The notes below the pieces were generated by a model, which did no database searches, had not been told where the DNA came from, and saw only the letters and a program-made list of their open reading frames with translations. Of a DNA stretch of 64,000 nucleotides, positions 1 through 9,880 are shown piece after piece. The stretch is taken from contig JAPTYO010000002.1 in assembly GCA_036873135.1 (NCBI GenBank), positions 46,119,452 to 46,183,451 on the forward strand, written 5' to 3'. The position numbers were made by a program, and so were the translations under genes. Position 1 is the stretch's first letter; each line of letters starts with the position of its first letter. This DNA is from Clarkia xantiana subsp. parviflora (Eukaryota > Streptophyta > Magnoliopsida > Myrtales > Onagraceae).

Positions 1-351
1 GAGGGCCACCAGCGGGGCTTCGAGGAGGGCCGCCAGCGGGGCCTCGAGGAGTATCGGGACTCTGAAGATTTCAAGGTGGCTGCTGTAGAGTTCTGTAAGT
101 CCGAGGTGGAGAACGTTCTGTTCAATGCTGTCAAAGAGCTCTACACAGCATACGAGGATTCCATCGACTTCAAGAAGTCCGAGACCCTCGCCCCCTTCGC
201 GGAGAAATACTTCAACCTCCCCGCGGAGAGTGAAGAGGCTGCTGCCGTGGACCCGACTCCGCCAACTGCGGAGCCTTCCGCCCAGGTCCCTCCGAACTCC
301 GTTCCCTCCGATGCTGCTGAGGATCCACCTTCCCACAAGGACCAAGCTTAA
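1..351 (+). CDS. Antisense ORF of E1, C-terminal part
   Basis: The frame is open from base 1, so the N-terminus is off the window; the TAA stop is at 349-351. It runs opposite to the E1 gag-pol genes, between pol and the missing 3' LTR. The visible 116 residues start with a Glu/Arg/Gly-rich helical repeat (EGHQRGFEEGRQRGLEEY), continue with a helical stretch up to a YTAYEDSIDF-like motif, and end in an acidic, proline-rich tail. The stretch around EEYRDSEDF resembles the C-terminal parts of the antisense proteins of E4 (AEYKASESY) and E5, so I place it in the same family. Function is unknown. Antisense extra ORFs are established for Tat elements. Confidence 0.65.
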   Translation, partial: EGHQRGFEEGRQRGLEEYRDSEDFKVAAVEFCKSEVENVLFNAVKELYTAYEDSIDFKKSETLAPFAEKYFNLPAESEEAAAVDPTPPTAEPSAQVPPNSVPSDAAEDPPSHKDQA

Positions 352-1248
352 TGTTTACATCTTTTAGTCCTTGTTGTCTTTCTCCTTTGTCTCTTGTATC
401 GAACCTCTTTGGCCTTCTAGCCTTTATATAAGTAGTTTCTTTCCATCTGTTTTGGCACCGATACTCGTTTTTACTTTATATAAAGCGGCTTTAAACTCGT
501 TACTCCGAACGTTCCGATGCACCATTTGAGATGGCTCCATACGTTCTTCCGACGCTTGACTCGGGACTTCATCATTTAAGGTTTCTCGTCCCATCGGGAC
601 TTTACCGCTGAAGGTTTCTCGTCCAAAATCGGGACTTCGCCACTTAAGGCTTCTCGTCCAAAATCGGGACTTCACCACTTAAGGCTTCTCGTCCCTGCCT
701 TTCAAGGCCATTTTCACACCCCTTAGGGCTTTTACTGCGTCTCTACCGGACGGCTTAATCGTACCTTTTAAGGCTTTTTGCCGCATCATATAGACGACTT
801 ACGCGGACCTGTTAAGGCTTTTACGTACCCGTTAGGGCTTTTGGCCGCATCATATAGACGACTTACGCGGACCCATCAGGGCCTTTTCGTACCCATTAGG
901 GCTTTTGGCCGCATCATATAGACGACTTACGCGGACCCATCAGGGCCTTTTCGTACCTAGGCTTTTGGTTGCATCATATAGACGACTTACGTGTACCCCG
1001 TAGGGCTTTTGTCCATACCCGTTAAGGCTTTTGGCCGCATCATATAGACGACTTACACATACCTCGGAAGGCTTTTATCGTACCTTGGAAGGCTTTTGTC
1101 GCCATCTTCAGGACGTCTTACTAACAGTTTAGAATAAATCTAAAAGTAATTTGATCGGAAACAACTTCTTTTATTCATAAATAACTCAAAATAGGCTTAC
1201 ATCGGATCTTATTGATAGACAATTTGTGCCCTTCACGGCGGCTTAATA
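352..1248. repeat. Tandem repeats between the E1 antisense ORF and the pol end
   Basis: No gene is visible here. About 561-695 holds four imperfect units of about 35 bp around CGGGACTTC-ACCACTTAAGG-CTTCTCGTCC. About 720-1110 holds five or six imperfect units of about 60-64 bp around GGCTTTTGGCCGCATCATAT and AGACGACTTACGCGGACC. The array sits where the sense and antisense transcripts would converge. Tandem arrays in the 3' untranslated region are known for Tat and Ogre elements. Confidence 0.8.
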
Positions 1249-2922
1249 TCAAACATGATACTTCTTCAAGTGTTCACCACTGAAGGAATGCTTCAACGTC
1301 TTGCCATCAAGGTCCTCTAGCCTATATGCATTGGGTGCTGGCATCCCTACGATCTTGTAAGGTCCCTCCCATTTTGGCGATAGTTTGTTGATCCGATCTT
1401 GGTGAACAAACTCGTTCCTCCGCCAGACAAGTTCTCCAACGAAGAATTGTCGGGACCTGACACGCCGATTGTAATATCGGGCTGTTGCCATACGCATTCG
1501 GGCCTGAACTTCATCAGCCTTCCATCTTTTCTCCTCGAGTAAGTCTAAGTCTAGACGCCTCATTTCCTCGTTTGTCAGAGGCTCGTAATATTTCGCGCGG
1601 TGGGACGCCACCGCTATTTCCACGGGAGCGACTGCCTCCGTGCCATAGACCAGGCCAAACGGAGTTTCTCCTGTTGATTGCTTGGGTGTTGTTCTCACAG
1701 CCCACAACACGTTCTCGAGCTCATCCAGCCAATGGCCCTGCAAGGCATAGACTCTCTTCTTCAAGCCATCCATCACGATCTTGTTGGCTGATTCTACCTG
1801 GCCATTGGTCTGAGCGTGGCGGACTGAAGCGGTCCGATGCTCAATGTTTAGTTCTTCCAGGTACTCCTTCAACTGAGCCCCATTGAACGGAGGGCCGTTG
1901 TCGCTGATCAACACTCGAGGAACCCCGTACCGGGATACGATCTGAGTTTGGAGGAACTTGAGGATCTGCTGCCCCGTCGTCCTGGCCAATGCCTTAGCCT
2001 CTATCCACTTTGAGAAGTAGTCGATGGCCACGAGCAAGTACTTGCACTGACCCTTCGCTTGGGGAAGAGGTCCCACCAAATCAATCCCCCATTGCGCGAA
2101 GGGCCATGCGCTCCTGATGGGCATTAAGTCCGCGGCGGGAGCCACGATATTTGGAGCGTACCTCTGGCATGCATCACAGGATCGGACCATCGCGGTCGCT
2201 TCCTTGTTCATCGAGGGCCAATAGTAGCCTAAGTTCAATGACTTCCTCACTAGAGATCGGGCCCCTTCATGGCAGGCCGCGACTCCTTCGTGTAGCTCCA
2301 TCAGGATCCGATTTGTGTCAGGCTCTGCTACGCATTTTAAGAAAGGCTTTACGTACCCTTTTTTGTATAACTGGTTGTCCACCATCGCGTAGTTGTCCGC
2401 AATCCGCCGCAACCTGACAGCTGCCACCTTGTCATCGGGGAGTGTCCCTGTAGTCAGATACGTGACCATCGGGGTCATCCACGTGGGCTTCTCTTCTTCC
2501 TCCGATCCTGTCTCAATAGCGCAGACCTCCGCCGGATCGATGTTTGAGATAATCACCTTTTCTAGGAAATGTACCTTCCGATTCTCCTCGGGGGCCACTC
2601 CAAGAGCAAACTTGCTTAAGGCATCTGCTTCCGCGTTTTCTTCCCTCGGGATCGCCTCGATATCGAAGCTTTTGAAGCTTCCCTTCAAAGTCTGCACCTC
2701 GTGCAAATACTTTTTCATTATCGGGCTCCTGGCTTCGTAGTTCCCCTGGACCTGATTCACGATCAGACTGGCATCGCACTTCACTTTCAAATGATCGACC
2801 CCCGTACCCTTGGCAATTTTAAGGCCTGTGATGAGAGCTTCATACTCCGCTTCGTTGTTGGTGGCTTTGAACGTCAACGCCAAGGCATATCGTAGGGGCT
2901 CGCCTCCACCGGGCGATATCAA
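1249..2922 (-). CDS. E1 pol, second part: archaeal-type RNase H and integrase
   Basis: The reading frame of 557 residues starts inside the RNase H domain because a frameshift separates it from the upstream ORF. Residues 1-105 are the archaeal-type RNase H captured by the Tat lineage, with acidic residues in NNEAEYEA, KCDASLIV and EENAEADALS; its first Asp (TDGSS) lies in the upstream ORF. The integrase zinc finger has H211, H218, C249 and C252. The catalytic triad is D281, D341 and E377, which gives DD35E. A C-terminal WEGPYKIV segment matches the GPY/F module, and no chromodomain follows. The TAA stop is near 1249. All integrase residues that I can check are intact. Confidence 0.92.
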   Translation of the reverse strand: MISPGGGEPLRYALALTFKATNNEAEYEALITGLKIAKGTGVDHLKVKCDASLIVNQVQGNYEARSPIMKKYLHEVQTLKGSFKSFDIEAIPREENAEADALSKFALGVAPEENRKVHFLEKVIISNIDPAEVCAIETGSEEEEKPTWMTPMVTYLTTGTLPDDKVAAVRLRRIADNYAMVDNQLYKKGYVKPFLKCVAEPDTNRILMELHEGVAACHEGARSLVRKSLNLGYYWPSMNKEATAMVRSCDACQRYAPNIVAPAADLMPIRSAWPFAQWGIDLVGPLPQAKGQCKYLLVAIDYFSKWIEAKALARTTGQQILKFLQTQIVSRYGVPRVLISDNGPPFNGAQLKEYLEELNIEHRTASVRHAQTNGQVESANKIVMDGLKKRVYALQGHWLDELENVLWAVRTTPKQSTGETPFGLVYGTEAVAPVEIAVASHRAKYYEPLTNEEMRRLDLDLLEEKRWKADEVQARMRMATARYYNRRVRSRQFFVGELVWRRNEFVHQDRINKLSPKWEGPYKIVGMPAPNAYRLEDLDGKTLKHSFSGEHLKKYHV

Positions 2923-4487
2923 TACGAATCCTGCCCCGAGCCTTCTACACTCGATGAACCATCAGTGTACATCTCCCAGGTGTTCTCCTCATTTGGCTGC
3001 TCTGGCTGTTGTTCTATTGTCGGGACTTCTTCCATGGTTGCCCCCTCTGTGGGACCCGTTACTTCCAGATCGGGTGCCGTAGACTCAGCTATAAAATCTT
3101 CCAATGCCTGGCCCTTAATAGCGGTTCTCGGAGCGAAATGAATGCGGAATTCCGTCAGCTCGATGGCCCATTTCACCAATCTCCCCGACGCCTCCGGTCG
3201 GTTCAAAAAGTGTTTCAGGGGCTGATTAGTCAATACCGTGACTTCATGGGCATGGAAGTAAGGTCGTAGCTTTCGAGCGGCAATAATCAACGCGAAGAGA
3301 TACTTCTCAATAGCGGGATAGTTTATTTCGGACTTGGCAAACGCCTTGCTTACATAGTAGATAGGCACTTGGTTGCCCTTGACAATTTTAATCAAAACAG
3401 AACTAACAGCCACATCAGAAACAGCCAAATAGAGATAAAGCGGCTCGCCTAGAACTGGTTTCGCCAACGGCGGAAGGGTACGGAGGTGTTGCTTGAGTGC
3501 CTGGAATGCCTCCTCGCACTTGTCGGTCCATTCGAATTTCTTGTGGGCCCTCAGCACATAAAAAAATGGCATGGCTCGGTCACTCGCCTTGGATAGGAAG
3601 CAATTCATCGCGGCCAACCGGCCATTCAGCACCTGGACCTCCCGATGAGTCTTCGGGGACTGCATCTCCTCGATTGCTCGCAGCTTCTCGGGATTCACCT
3701 CGATTCCTCTCTGGCTCACCATGAACCCTAGGAACTTGCCCGAGTTTACTCCGAAAGCACATTTGTCGGGGTTCAGCCGAACCTGATGGAACTTCATCCG
3801 CTCAAACGCGGCCGCCAAGTTCTGGACATGGTCTCCTGCCTGTCGGGACTTCACCAGCATGTCATCCACGTACGCCTCCATGGTTTTCCCCAACATGTCT
3901 CCAAACAACTTGTTCACCATTCGCTGGTAAGTCGCTCCGGCATTGATCAATCCGAAGGGCATCAAGTCGTAATGGTAGACGTCACTGTCGGCGTAGAAGG
4001 CCGTATGGGGGGCATCCTCCTTCGCCATCTTGATCTGGTTATACCCGGAATAGGCATCCATGAAGCTCAGCAGCTCATGTCCCGATGTGGCATCCACCAA
4101 CTGGTCAATCCTCGGGAGCGGGTAGCAATCCTTCGGGCAAGCCTTGTTCAAGTCGCGGAAATCGACACACATTCGCCACTTCCCGTTGCTCTTTCGCACC
4201 AGGACTGGGTTAGCCACCCAAGTATGGAATCGGAGCTCCTTGATGAATCCTGCATCGAGCAGTCTGCCCACCTCTTGTTGGATCGCGATCCTCTTGTCCG
4301 CGCCCATCGGACGTCTTCTCTGCGCGATAGGCTTGATCGCTGGGTCTATCTTCAGCTCGTGCACTATCACGTCGGGGCTGATTCCTGGCATATCACTCGG
4401 GGACCAGGCAAACAGCTCCTTAAACTCCTTCAGGAGCTCGATCAACTCTTTGGCTCTTTCCTCCGACAGAGCAGACCCGATCTTCAC
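2919..4487 (-). CDS. E1 pol, first part: reverse transcriptase and degenerate RNase H
   Basis: The frame of about 522 residues follows the gag-protease stop directly, in the same frame, and opens on a GTG; no ATG is needed if the stop is read through. RT motifs are present: FRDLNKACPKDCYPLPRID, FMDAYSGYNQIKM, FGLINAGATYQRM and YVDD at residues 206-209. Residues about 340-470 are the gypsy RNase H, degenerate as usual in Tat (YYVSKAFAK, VLTNQPLKHFL). The frame then enters the archaeal-type RNase H (MYTDGSSS) and breaks at a run of four C at 2934-2937. One more base there would join it to the next ORF, so this looks like a single-base deletion or a sequencing error. Confidence 0.92.
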   Translation of the reverse strand: MKIGSALSEERAKELIELLKEFKELFAWSPSDMPGISPDVIVHELKIDPAIKPIAQRRRPMGADKRIAIQQEVGRLLDAGFIKELRFHTWVANPVLVRKSNGKWRMCVDFRDLNKACPKDCYPLPRIDQLVDATSGHELLSFMDAYSGYNQIKMAKEDAPHTAFYADSDVYHYDLMPFGLINAGATYQRMVNKLFGDMLGKTMEAYVDDMLVKSRQAGDHVQNLAAAFERMKFHQVRLNPDKCAFGVNSGKFLGFMVSQRGIEVNPEKLRAIEEMQSPKTHREVQVLNGRLAAMNCFLSKASDRAMPFFYVLRAHKKFEWTDKCEEAFQALKQHLRTLPPLAKPVLGEPLYLYLAVSDVAVSSVLIKIVKGNQVPIYYVSKAFAKSEINYPAIEKYLFALIIAARKLRPYFHAHEVTVLTNQPLKHFLNRPEASGRLVKWAIELTEFRIHFAPRTAIKGQALEDFIAESTAPDLEVTGPTEGATMEEVPTIEQQPEQPNEENTWEMYTDGSSSVEGSGQDSY

Positions 4488-4493
4488 CTTCCT

Positions 4494-6906
4494 CTAAGGC
4501 CCATCGATCTCAACTTCCTTCAAATCCTCCATGGGGGCGGGACGCCCATACTCCTCTCGAGGATCAGCATCAGTCTGAAGGACAGTCATGGCCTCCCTCC
4601 TTCTCCGTCGGGTGGCGTTAACGTAGCATTTCCGCGATGCCACTTGGTCACCCTTGACCTCTCCGACCCCATTGTCAGTCGGGAACTTCATCTTCTGGTG
4701 GACCGTCGAGGCGACTGCCATAAGAGGGTTGATAGTGGTCCTCCCGATAATAGCGTTGTATGCTCCCGCAGACTCCACGACAACGAAATCCACGTTTCGT
4801 TTCTCCATCTTCCAGCCACTACCAAACTCCACCGGTAAGGTAATCATTCCCAGCGGGTATGAGGTGGAACCAGAGAATCCTACCATCGGGAAGTCCACCT
4901 GTGTGAGGTCCTTCTTCGTCTTTCCCATGGCCTCCAGAGCGTCCATGAAGAGAATATCGGAGGAACTCCCTCCGTCTATCAGGATCCGCTTAATCTCGAA
5001 TCCGTCTACGTCCAGGGTCACAACCAGGGCGTCATCGTGAGGGCTCTCCACGCCTATTAGATCCTCCGCCGAGAAAGAAATTACCATTTCCTCCTTCAGG
5101 GTCCACGACCGGGACCTTTTGCCTAGCACCACCGCGGCAGATATGCGAGAAGCGTAGTTCTCCCGGGAAGCAGAGGTATCTCCTCCCGCCGCCATTCCTC
5201 CATGGATGACGTTGATAGTTCCCCGCCTCTCCTTGCGGGCACCCGAGCCTGAGGCTTCTGGCTCAACCTTCTTCTTCTTCGGGGAGCGGTCGCGGGACTT
5301 GGAACGGGATCGGGACCGACTTCTGGAACGGGATCGGCACCGCCCCCTTCCGACAAACTCTTTTAGCTTCCCCTTCTGGATCAGCTTCTCAATTTCCTTC
5401 TTCAACTCCCGACAGTTTTCGGTGTCGTGACCATTGGCTCGATGGTAGCGACAGTAACGGTCAGGGCGGCCTCCTAGGAATTCGCCTTCTTTCCTCGGGG
5501 GGTATCGAGCGAGACCCTGTCTGTCCATCACGGCTAACACAGAGGTCATCGAGCTATTGATGGGAACAGCCCAACCTTCTCGGTTATCCTTCCTCGGAGG
5601 ACGCTTGTCTTCTCTTTTATCGGGACGACCACGGTTCCTACTTCCTTCCGACTTGTCGCTCCCTTTGCGATCATCCGATAGCTTGGACGATGGCTTTCCT
5701 CTCCCCGATTTTGGGGGATCTAGCTCTCCGGCAGCAATCTTCGACTCCTGGACGTCGATTTGCTGTTTCACCCTCGCTTGCAGGGCCTCCATACTCCACA
5801 CAGCCTTCGCGTCTACGCTGTGCATCAGGTCGGAGCCGTACGGAGCACTCAAGTTCCGCAGGAAAGTACGGATTGTCTCTCCCTCCGAGATTTCTTCATC
5901 AATCTCCGCAGCACTGGCAGTGAATCGTTGGTAGTAGTATGCCAACGATTCATCAGGTCTCTGCACCACCTGGGTCAAGGACCTCACACTCTTCAGAAGA
6001 CGCCTCCGCCCTTGGTACTGCTTGATGAAGCGATCGTGCATATCAGCCCAGCACGTGATGCATCCTGGCGGGAGGCTGAAGAACCAAGTCATGGCCCTTT
6101 CTCCCAGGGTTATCGGTAACAATGAGCATATGAGGTCATCGTTCGATGTTCGTCCCATACAGGCCTGGACATGCCTCTGAACATGGCGAACTGGGTCCCC
6201 CTCACCATCGTACTCCTTGATGGTCGGAATACCTAGCCCGGGCGGGGCGACGGTATCTATCAGCCGTGGCACGAAAGGATGGCTGGACCGATCCCTTAGC
6301 TCTGATTTCATCTGCTTCTGATCACCCATGTAGATGCTAACGATCTTCACCACCTGATCAGGGGTGATGGGGCCATTCAGGGGAATGGTCCTATTCTGGA
6401 CTAGTCCTGGGCCGTCGACCACGAACTTCTCCAGGTGTGCTGGTTCCTTACCCTTGCTCCTGGGCGGAACCTCCTGTTCCTCTGGGTCCACCCTCGGCGG
6501 GGGTGGTGGTAATTCTTCTCGCGGAGGCAACTCCTCCGCCCTCCTGGCGGCCTCTCTCTTGTCCGGCAAGGCCTCCATGGCAGCCAAGAACATGGGCATA
6601 GCATCTGCTACTGCCTTGGCTAACTCCGAGTTCGAAGACGACCCTTCTTCCCTTCGCGGGACTCCTTCTCCTCCATGGCCCACCGGGTTCGAGGGAGCCT
6701 CATCTTCCTCCCTACGCGGGACATCCTGCCTGTTCCTCTCTGTTTCTCGGACTGAGACCTCATAGCCATCACCCTGCCCCCCCTGTCTGGGAAAGAGCGG
6801 GGTTCTCACCTTGCTCAGCAACACGTTCTGGCAACTGGGAATTCATAGTTCCTGCGGGACGGGAACTGCCAGCCTGAACTTGCTTCTTCTTGCCACCACC
6901 GGCCAT
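4494..6906 (-). CDS. E1 gag-protease polyprotein
   Basis: The likely start is the ATG at 6906 (MAGGGKKK), which matches the first ATG after the primer site of E6. A run of seven C at 6777-6783 shifts the frame; E6 has six bases there. The main ORF then continues to a TAG at 4494-4496. It holds a gag core (RAMTWFFSLPPGCITCWADM through TIRTFLRNL), a CX2HX4HX4C zinc knuckle (YCRYHRANGHDTENC), an Arg-Ser dipeptide run, the Tat-type linker GTINVIHGG, and a retropepsin with IDGGSSSDIL, where most families have DSG or DTG. Gag packages the genomic RNA and the protease matures the polyprotein. A TAG separates it from RT in the same frame. Confidence 0.9.
5277..5345 (-). other. RS-dipeptide run in E1 gag
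   Basis: Directly after the zinc knuckle the frame encodes about eight Arg-Ser repeats followed by a KKKK stretch. E6 has the same feature at about 63311-63380. RS repeats are typical of SR splicing proteins; a role in gag here is inference. Confidence 0.7.
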
Positions 6907-6943
6907 TGATATGGTAGAAACTATCTTGACTTTTTGTAAGTTT

Positions 6944-6959
6944 CCCACAGACGGCGCCA
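6944..6959 (-). other. E1 primer-binding site
   Basis: TGGCGCCGTCTGTGGG lies one base from the LTR end on the minus strand. Its first nine bases complement the 3' end of plant tRNA-Asp as I remember it; the rest does not. The same motif is found in E6 and, with variants, in E2, E3 and E4. Confidence 0.8.
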
Positions 6960-6960
6960 A

Positions 6961-7719
6961 TGTTGGATCACGGGCGAAGCTCCGTTACTCCTTGACGGAA
7001 AGCTTTGGACTCCTGGGCTCCGCGTAATCCTGCAAAAGGGGATGACCTGGGTGGTGACCCAGAATCCCTCTCCGATGCTTAAATGAGTATGGTGATCAAT
7101 GGGGTGGTAAGCAAAAAGTCTAAGTTCGTATTAGATGATGGTTTTCTGAGGTAACTTCCTCCTTTATATAGGAGGGGAAGTTACTCAGTTACCTGTTACT
7201 GCGCCTGGCAGTTTTACCCATGATTCCGTGTATCTCGCCACGATTCCGCATATCTCGGTCGGGATTCCGTATATCTCGCCCCACGCTCCGCGTATCTTAC
7301 CCGTACTCCGCGTATCTCGGGCACGCCCTGCGTATCTCGGGGGATTTATCTCTATCTCTAAACGTCTCCACTACTCTATCTAGTAGGCAGGTTTCTCGGT
7401 TTTTATCCTCTGATCACAAGTCCCGACTCCTGTCGGAGACTCCAGAGTTGTCTCATTCAAGATCACCACCCAGGACCTTCAGCCTCTACGGGACAGGTCC
7501 AGCCTCTGCGGGGCTTTATTATCGGGGCCTTTACTAAGGCTTATCGGGGCCTACTCAGAGGCTTCTTATCGGGAGCATTCAGCTCATACATCGGGACCGC
7601 TAAAGTCGGAGCCCTTCATGTTGGGCCTCTGGGCCTTCTAGGCTTTTCACGAGGCCCACTGGACCTACTCGCCGTCCATTGGCTGTTAACGGGGCTAACG
7701 ATTACATCGGAACCCATCA
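6961..7719 (-). repeat. E1 5' LTR
   Basis: It is bounded by TGTTGGATCACGG on the plus strand next to the primer site and by CCCATCA at 7713-7719, so it reads TGATGGG...CCAACA in element orientation. The outer end matches the E6 LTR start. A TATA-like TATATAAAG lies on the minus strand at 7170-7162. It holds two short repeats around TATCGGGGCCT. Confidence 0.88.
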
Positions 7720-8384
7720 GGAAGGAGGTGATCAGCGGGTGCTGCCGAGGTCAGGTCGGAACGACGGAGGGGGCGTCTGGTACGTTGGTGGAGCGACTGC
7801 GGTGGATAACAACTTCCCGGGTGGCTTCTCGGTCTTCGTCGGTTCCCGGGTGGTAGCTTGGTCGTCGTCGGTTCCCTGGTGGAATTTTGTATGATGGAGG
7901 TTAGAGAAGAACAGTTGTAATGTGCAGCAATTTGAGAAGAACACGATGATGATGATAATAATTTCACGTTTCTATCACCACTCAAATAATAATAATAATA
8001 ATAATTATAATAATATAACAACAATAATAAAACAACTTAAAGTCGATCTGTTGAACACCGATCACTTTTATTATTTTTCTTCTATTTTTTCTGTTCTGTT
8101 TTTTTTAAATGGTAAAGAAACTAGCTATTTATAATACATAACCCTAATCTAAACTAAGCAACATATATTGTTGATTTATTATCTAATAAATGCAAAATAT
8201 TCAGAAATTTAATACTAAACATTAAACAAATATTTTATGCAATAAATACAAATAACTATCCTAATTTAAGCCAGTCCTATCTTTAGAAACTTCGCAACCT
8301 TCCATATTTAAATACTTCCTTTTTTAACGCGTCACATATGACATTTTGAACGTGCTACGCGCGGAAGTAAATTAGGTGTTTACA
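7720..8384 (-). repeat. Fragment of an older LTR (TGTAAACACC family)
   Basis: On the minus strand it begins TGTAAACACCTAATTT at 8384 and resembles the start of the LTR at 56617-58196, sharing the stretch with CTTCCATATTTAAATACTTCC. E1 cuts it at 7719. It includes an AAT-type microsatellite at about 7985-8030. Open frames on both strands in the GC-rich left part look accidental. Confidence 0.75.
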
Positions 8385-8389
8385 ATGAT

Positions 8390-8736
8390 TGTTAGGATGA
8401 GCCAGTACGTACATGTCGAGAGCATATAAGTCGAGACTCATAAAAGAAGTCGACGACTAATCACGCTCAGAATATGAAAACGAAGATAAGTAGTCGACAC
8501 CAAATATTGGGAAGGTCGACATTCAAGGCCTTCAAAGATTGGCGACTAGTCAGCTTCAAACTCTCCCTCTTAAGGAAATAGTCGAGTCGACAGCCAAGTA
8601 CTATCGAAGAAACATTCCTCCTAAGGAAATGAAAACTGGCAACCTGCTTGCCACCTTAGAGAAAACCATTCCTCTTAAGGAAGGGACAGGTGACGACCTG
8701 CTTCAACCGCCAGAAGATAACCTTCCTAGCTAAGGA
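8390..8736 (+). repeat. E3 5' LTR, left piece
   Basis: It begins TGTTAGGATGAGCC and includes imperfect repeats of about 57 bp with AACCTTCCTNNTAAGGAA and GGCGACCTGCTT that also occur in the E5 LTR at 42120-42300. It ends at the AAGGA (8732-8736) duplicated by copia E8. Confidence 0.8.
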
Positions 8737-8991
8737 TATAGGATAGGACATTATGATTGCAAACTACGTTTGCACAATTTTAACACAATACTTGTTGTGC
8801 TGTGTTTGCATAATGCTTGTGTATGTCTACACAATGCTTGTGCCTTAGTAACATTTTACTCCTTTCCTATGTACGTAGCTAACTTAGTATATATAGTTAG
8901 TTAGATCATATTGTACAAACTGATTTGGAGTTCTGTGAATACAGTCATTCATTTCTACTCTAAATCCTCTCAAGAACACAAGAAGCTATTA
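8737..8991 (+). repeat. E8 5' LTR
   Basis: 255 bp, TATAGGATAGGAC to GAAGCTATTA, followed at once by the primer site. A TATA-like TAGTATATATAG lies near 8886. Confidence 0.92.
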
Positions 8992-9004
8992 TGGTATCAG
9001 AGCC
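8992..9004 (+). other. E8 primer-binding site
   Basis: TGGTATCAGAGCC is the usual plant copia site complementary to the initiator methionine tRNA. Confidence 0.93.
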
Positions 9005-9207
9005 ACGGCGAAGCTTACTTGACGACCAAGCTTTCTATGGATCTTGGATTTGCAGCTGATGGATATATGTCCAATTCGGGTTCGTATTTATATTTCGGGC
9101 CCCGTAAACACGTCAAAATTACATCTCGGTTTGAAACGTCTCCCAAAGGGTCAAAACGGTCCGGAAACGCATTTACGCGCATCCGGACCGGACCTCCGGA
9201 TTGCATA

Positions 9208-9281
9208 GCAACCCGGACGTCCGGGTTGCGCGGCAATCCGGACCTCGCCGAATTGCCCAAATTCGACGAGGTCCGGATTGC
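9208..9281 (+). repeat. Palindrome and stem-loop in E2 U3
   Basis: 9208-9229 is a perfect 22-bp palindrome with half-site GCAACCCGGAC. 9233-9254 and 9260-9281 are inverted arms of 22 bases with one mismatch around the loop GCCCA. The stem-loop is preserved in the 3' LTR at 19362-19410; the palindrome is broken there. Confidence 0.85.
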
Positions 9282-9430
9282 ATTGCGGGTATCGTGCGAT
9301 TACCGTTTCCGCGATTACCGTTACGTGTAGAGAAGTCAAGTTCGCGCATTACCAATATGGATGACGGTTACCGTTTACTTTTGAACCGTCATCAAACCGC
9401 TTTAAAACCGGGTCCGGTCCCAAGGAAGCC

Positions 9431-9438
9431 TATAAATA
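9431..9438 (+). promoter_or_regulatory. TATA box of E2 5' LTR
   Basis: TATAAATA in the context CCTATAAATAGGAGGCC. Equivalent boxes lie in the 3' LTR (19560-19567) and in the LTRs of E3 (25893-25900), E4 (27305-27312), E6 (61555-61562), E9 (50620-50627) and the solo LTR (49093-49100). Confidence 0.8.
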
Positions 9439-9832
9439 GGAGGCCTTGGCCACCCATTTTCACACATCTTCTCATTTGCCCAACTTTGGTATTTTGAGTT
9501 CTGACTTCTCTCTAGAAATATTCTCTCTCTAGAAATTACTCTTTTACCCCTATAGTGACTTAAGCTTCGGAGAGGGCTCCGCTAGCACCACCCCCCCTCT
9601 CCGTGCTAGCATTAGTCCTTTGTGCAGGAATCGTCGCCCAGACATCCGGATTTGTGCACAGACCACCGCCTCTTGAGACACAACCGCGCTTCGAGACACA
9701 GACCTTTCCGGGATCAACCGAACACTCGTCCGTGGCACAAACCTCTTCCAGACGAAGGGTTACAGCCCGAAAACCCGCACAACCATACAGACATACGCGT
9801 TCCCACGACCCAACTCGCCTCGGACGCAACAT

Positions 9833-9846
9833 TGGCGCCGTCTACG
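9833..9846 (+). other. E2 primer-binding site
   Basis: TGGCGCCGTCTACG begins one base after the LTR. It matches the E1 and E6 site for eleven bases. Confidence 0.75.
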
Positions 9847-9880
9847 TGATTCGAACAAGAAGCTACCATACCGCAAAATC

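Larger units (their letters stand above)
1..7719 (-). mobile_element. E1: autonomous Ty3/gypsy element, Tat (Retand-like) lineage, 3' LTR outside window
   Basis: Read on the minus strand the order is 5' LTR (7719-6961), primer site, gag-protease (6906-4494), RT and degenerate RNase H (4487-2919), archaeal-type RNase H and integrase (about 2950-1249), a tandem-repeat region (about 1110-540) and an ORF on the opposite strand (1-351). A dual RNase H, no chromodomain, and an antisense ORF before the 3' LTR are known traits of the plant Tat lineage. The coding region is close to complete; I see only two homopolymer frameshifts and one in-frame TAG. The 3' LTR lies left of the window, so the target duplication and LTR divergence cannot be read. 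Confidence 0.9.
9057..9831 (+). repeat. E2 5' LTR
   Basis: 775 bp, TGATGGATAT to GGACGCAACA. TATAAATA lies at 9431-9438. A 22-bp palindrome (9208-9229) and a long stem-loop (9233-9281) lie in U3. Confidence 0.95.

Noticed and set aside
1249..6824. Plus-strand ORFs opposite E1 gag-pol
   Set aside because: Shadows of the real genes; no domains, and interrupted relative to the minus-strand frames.
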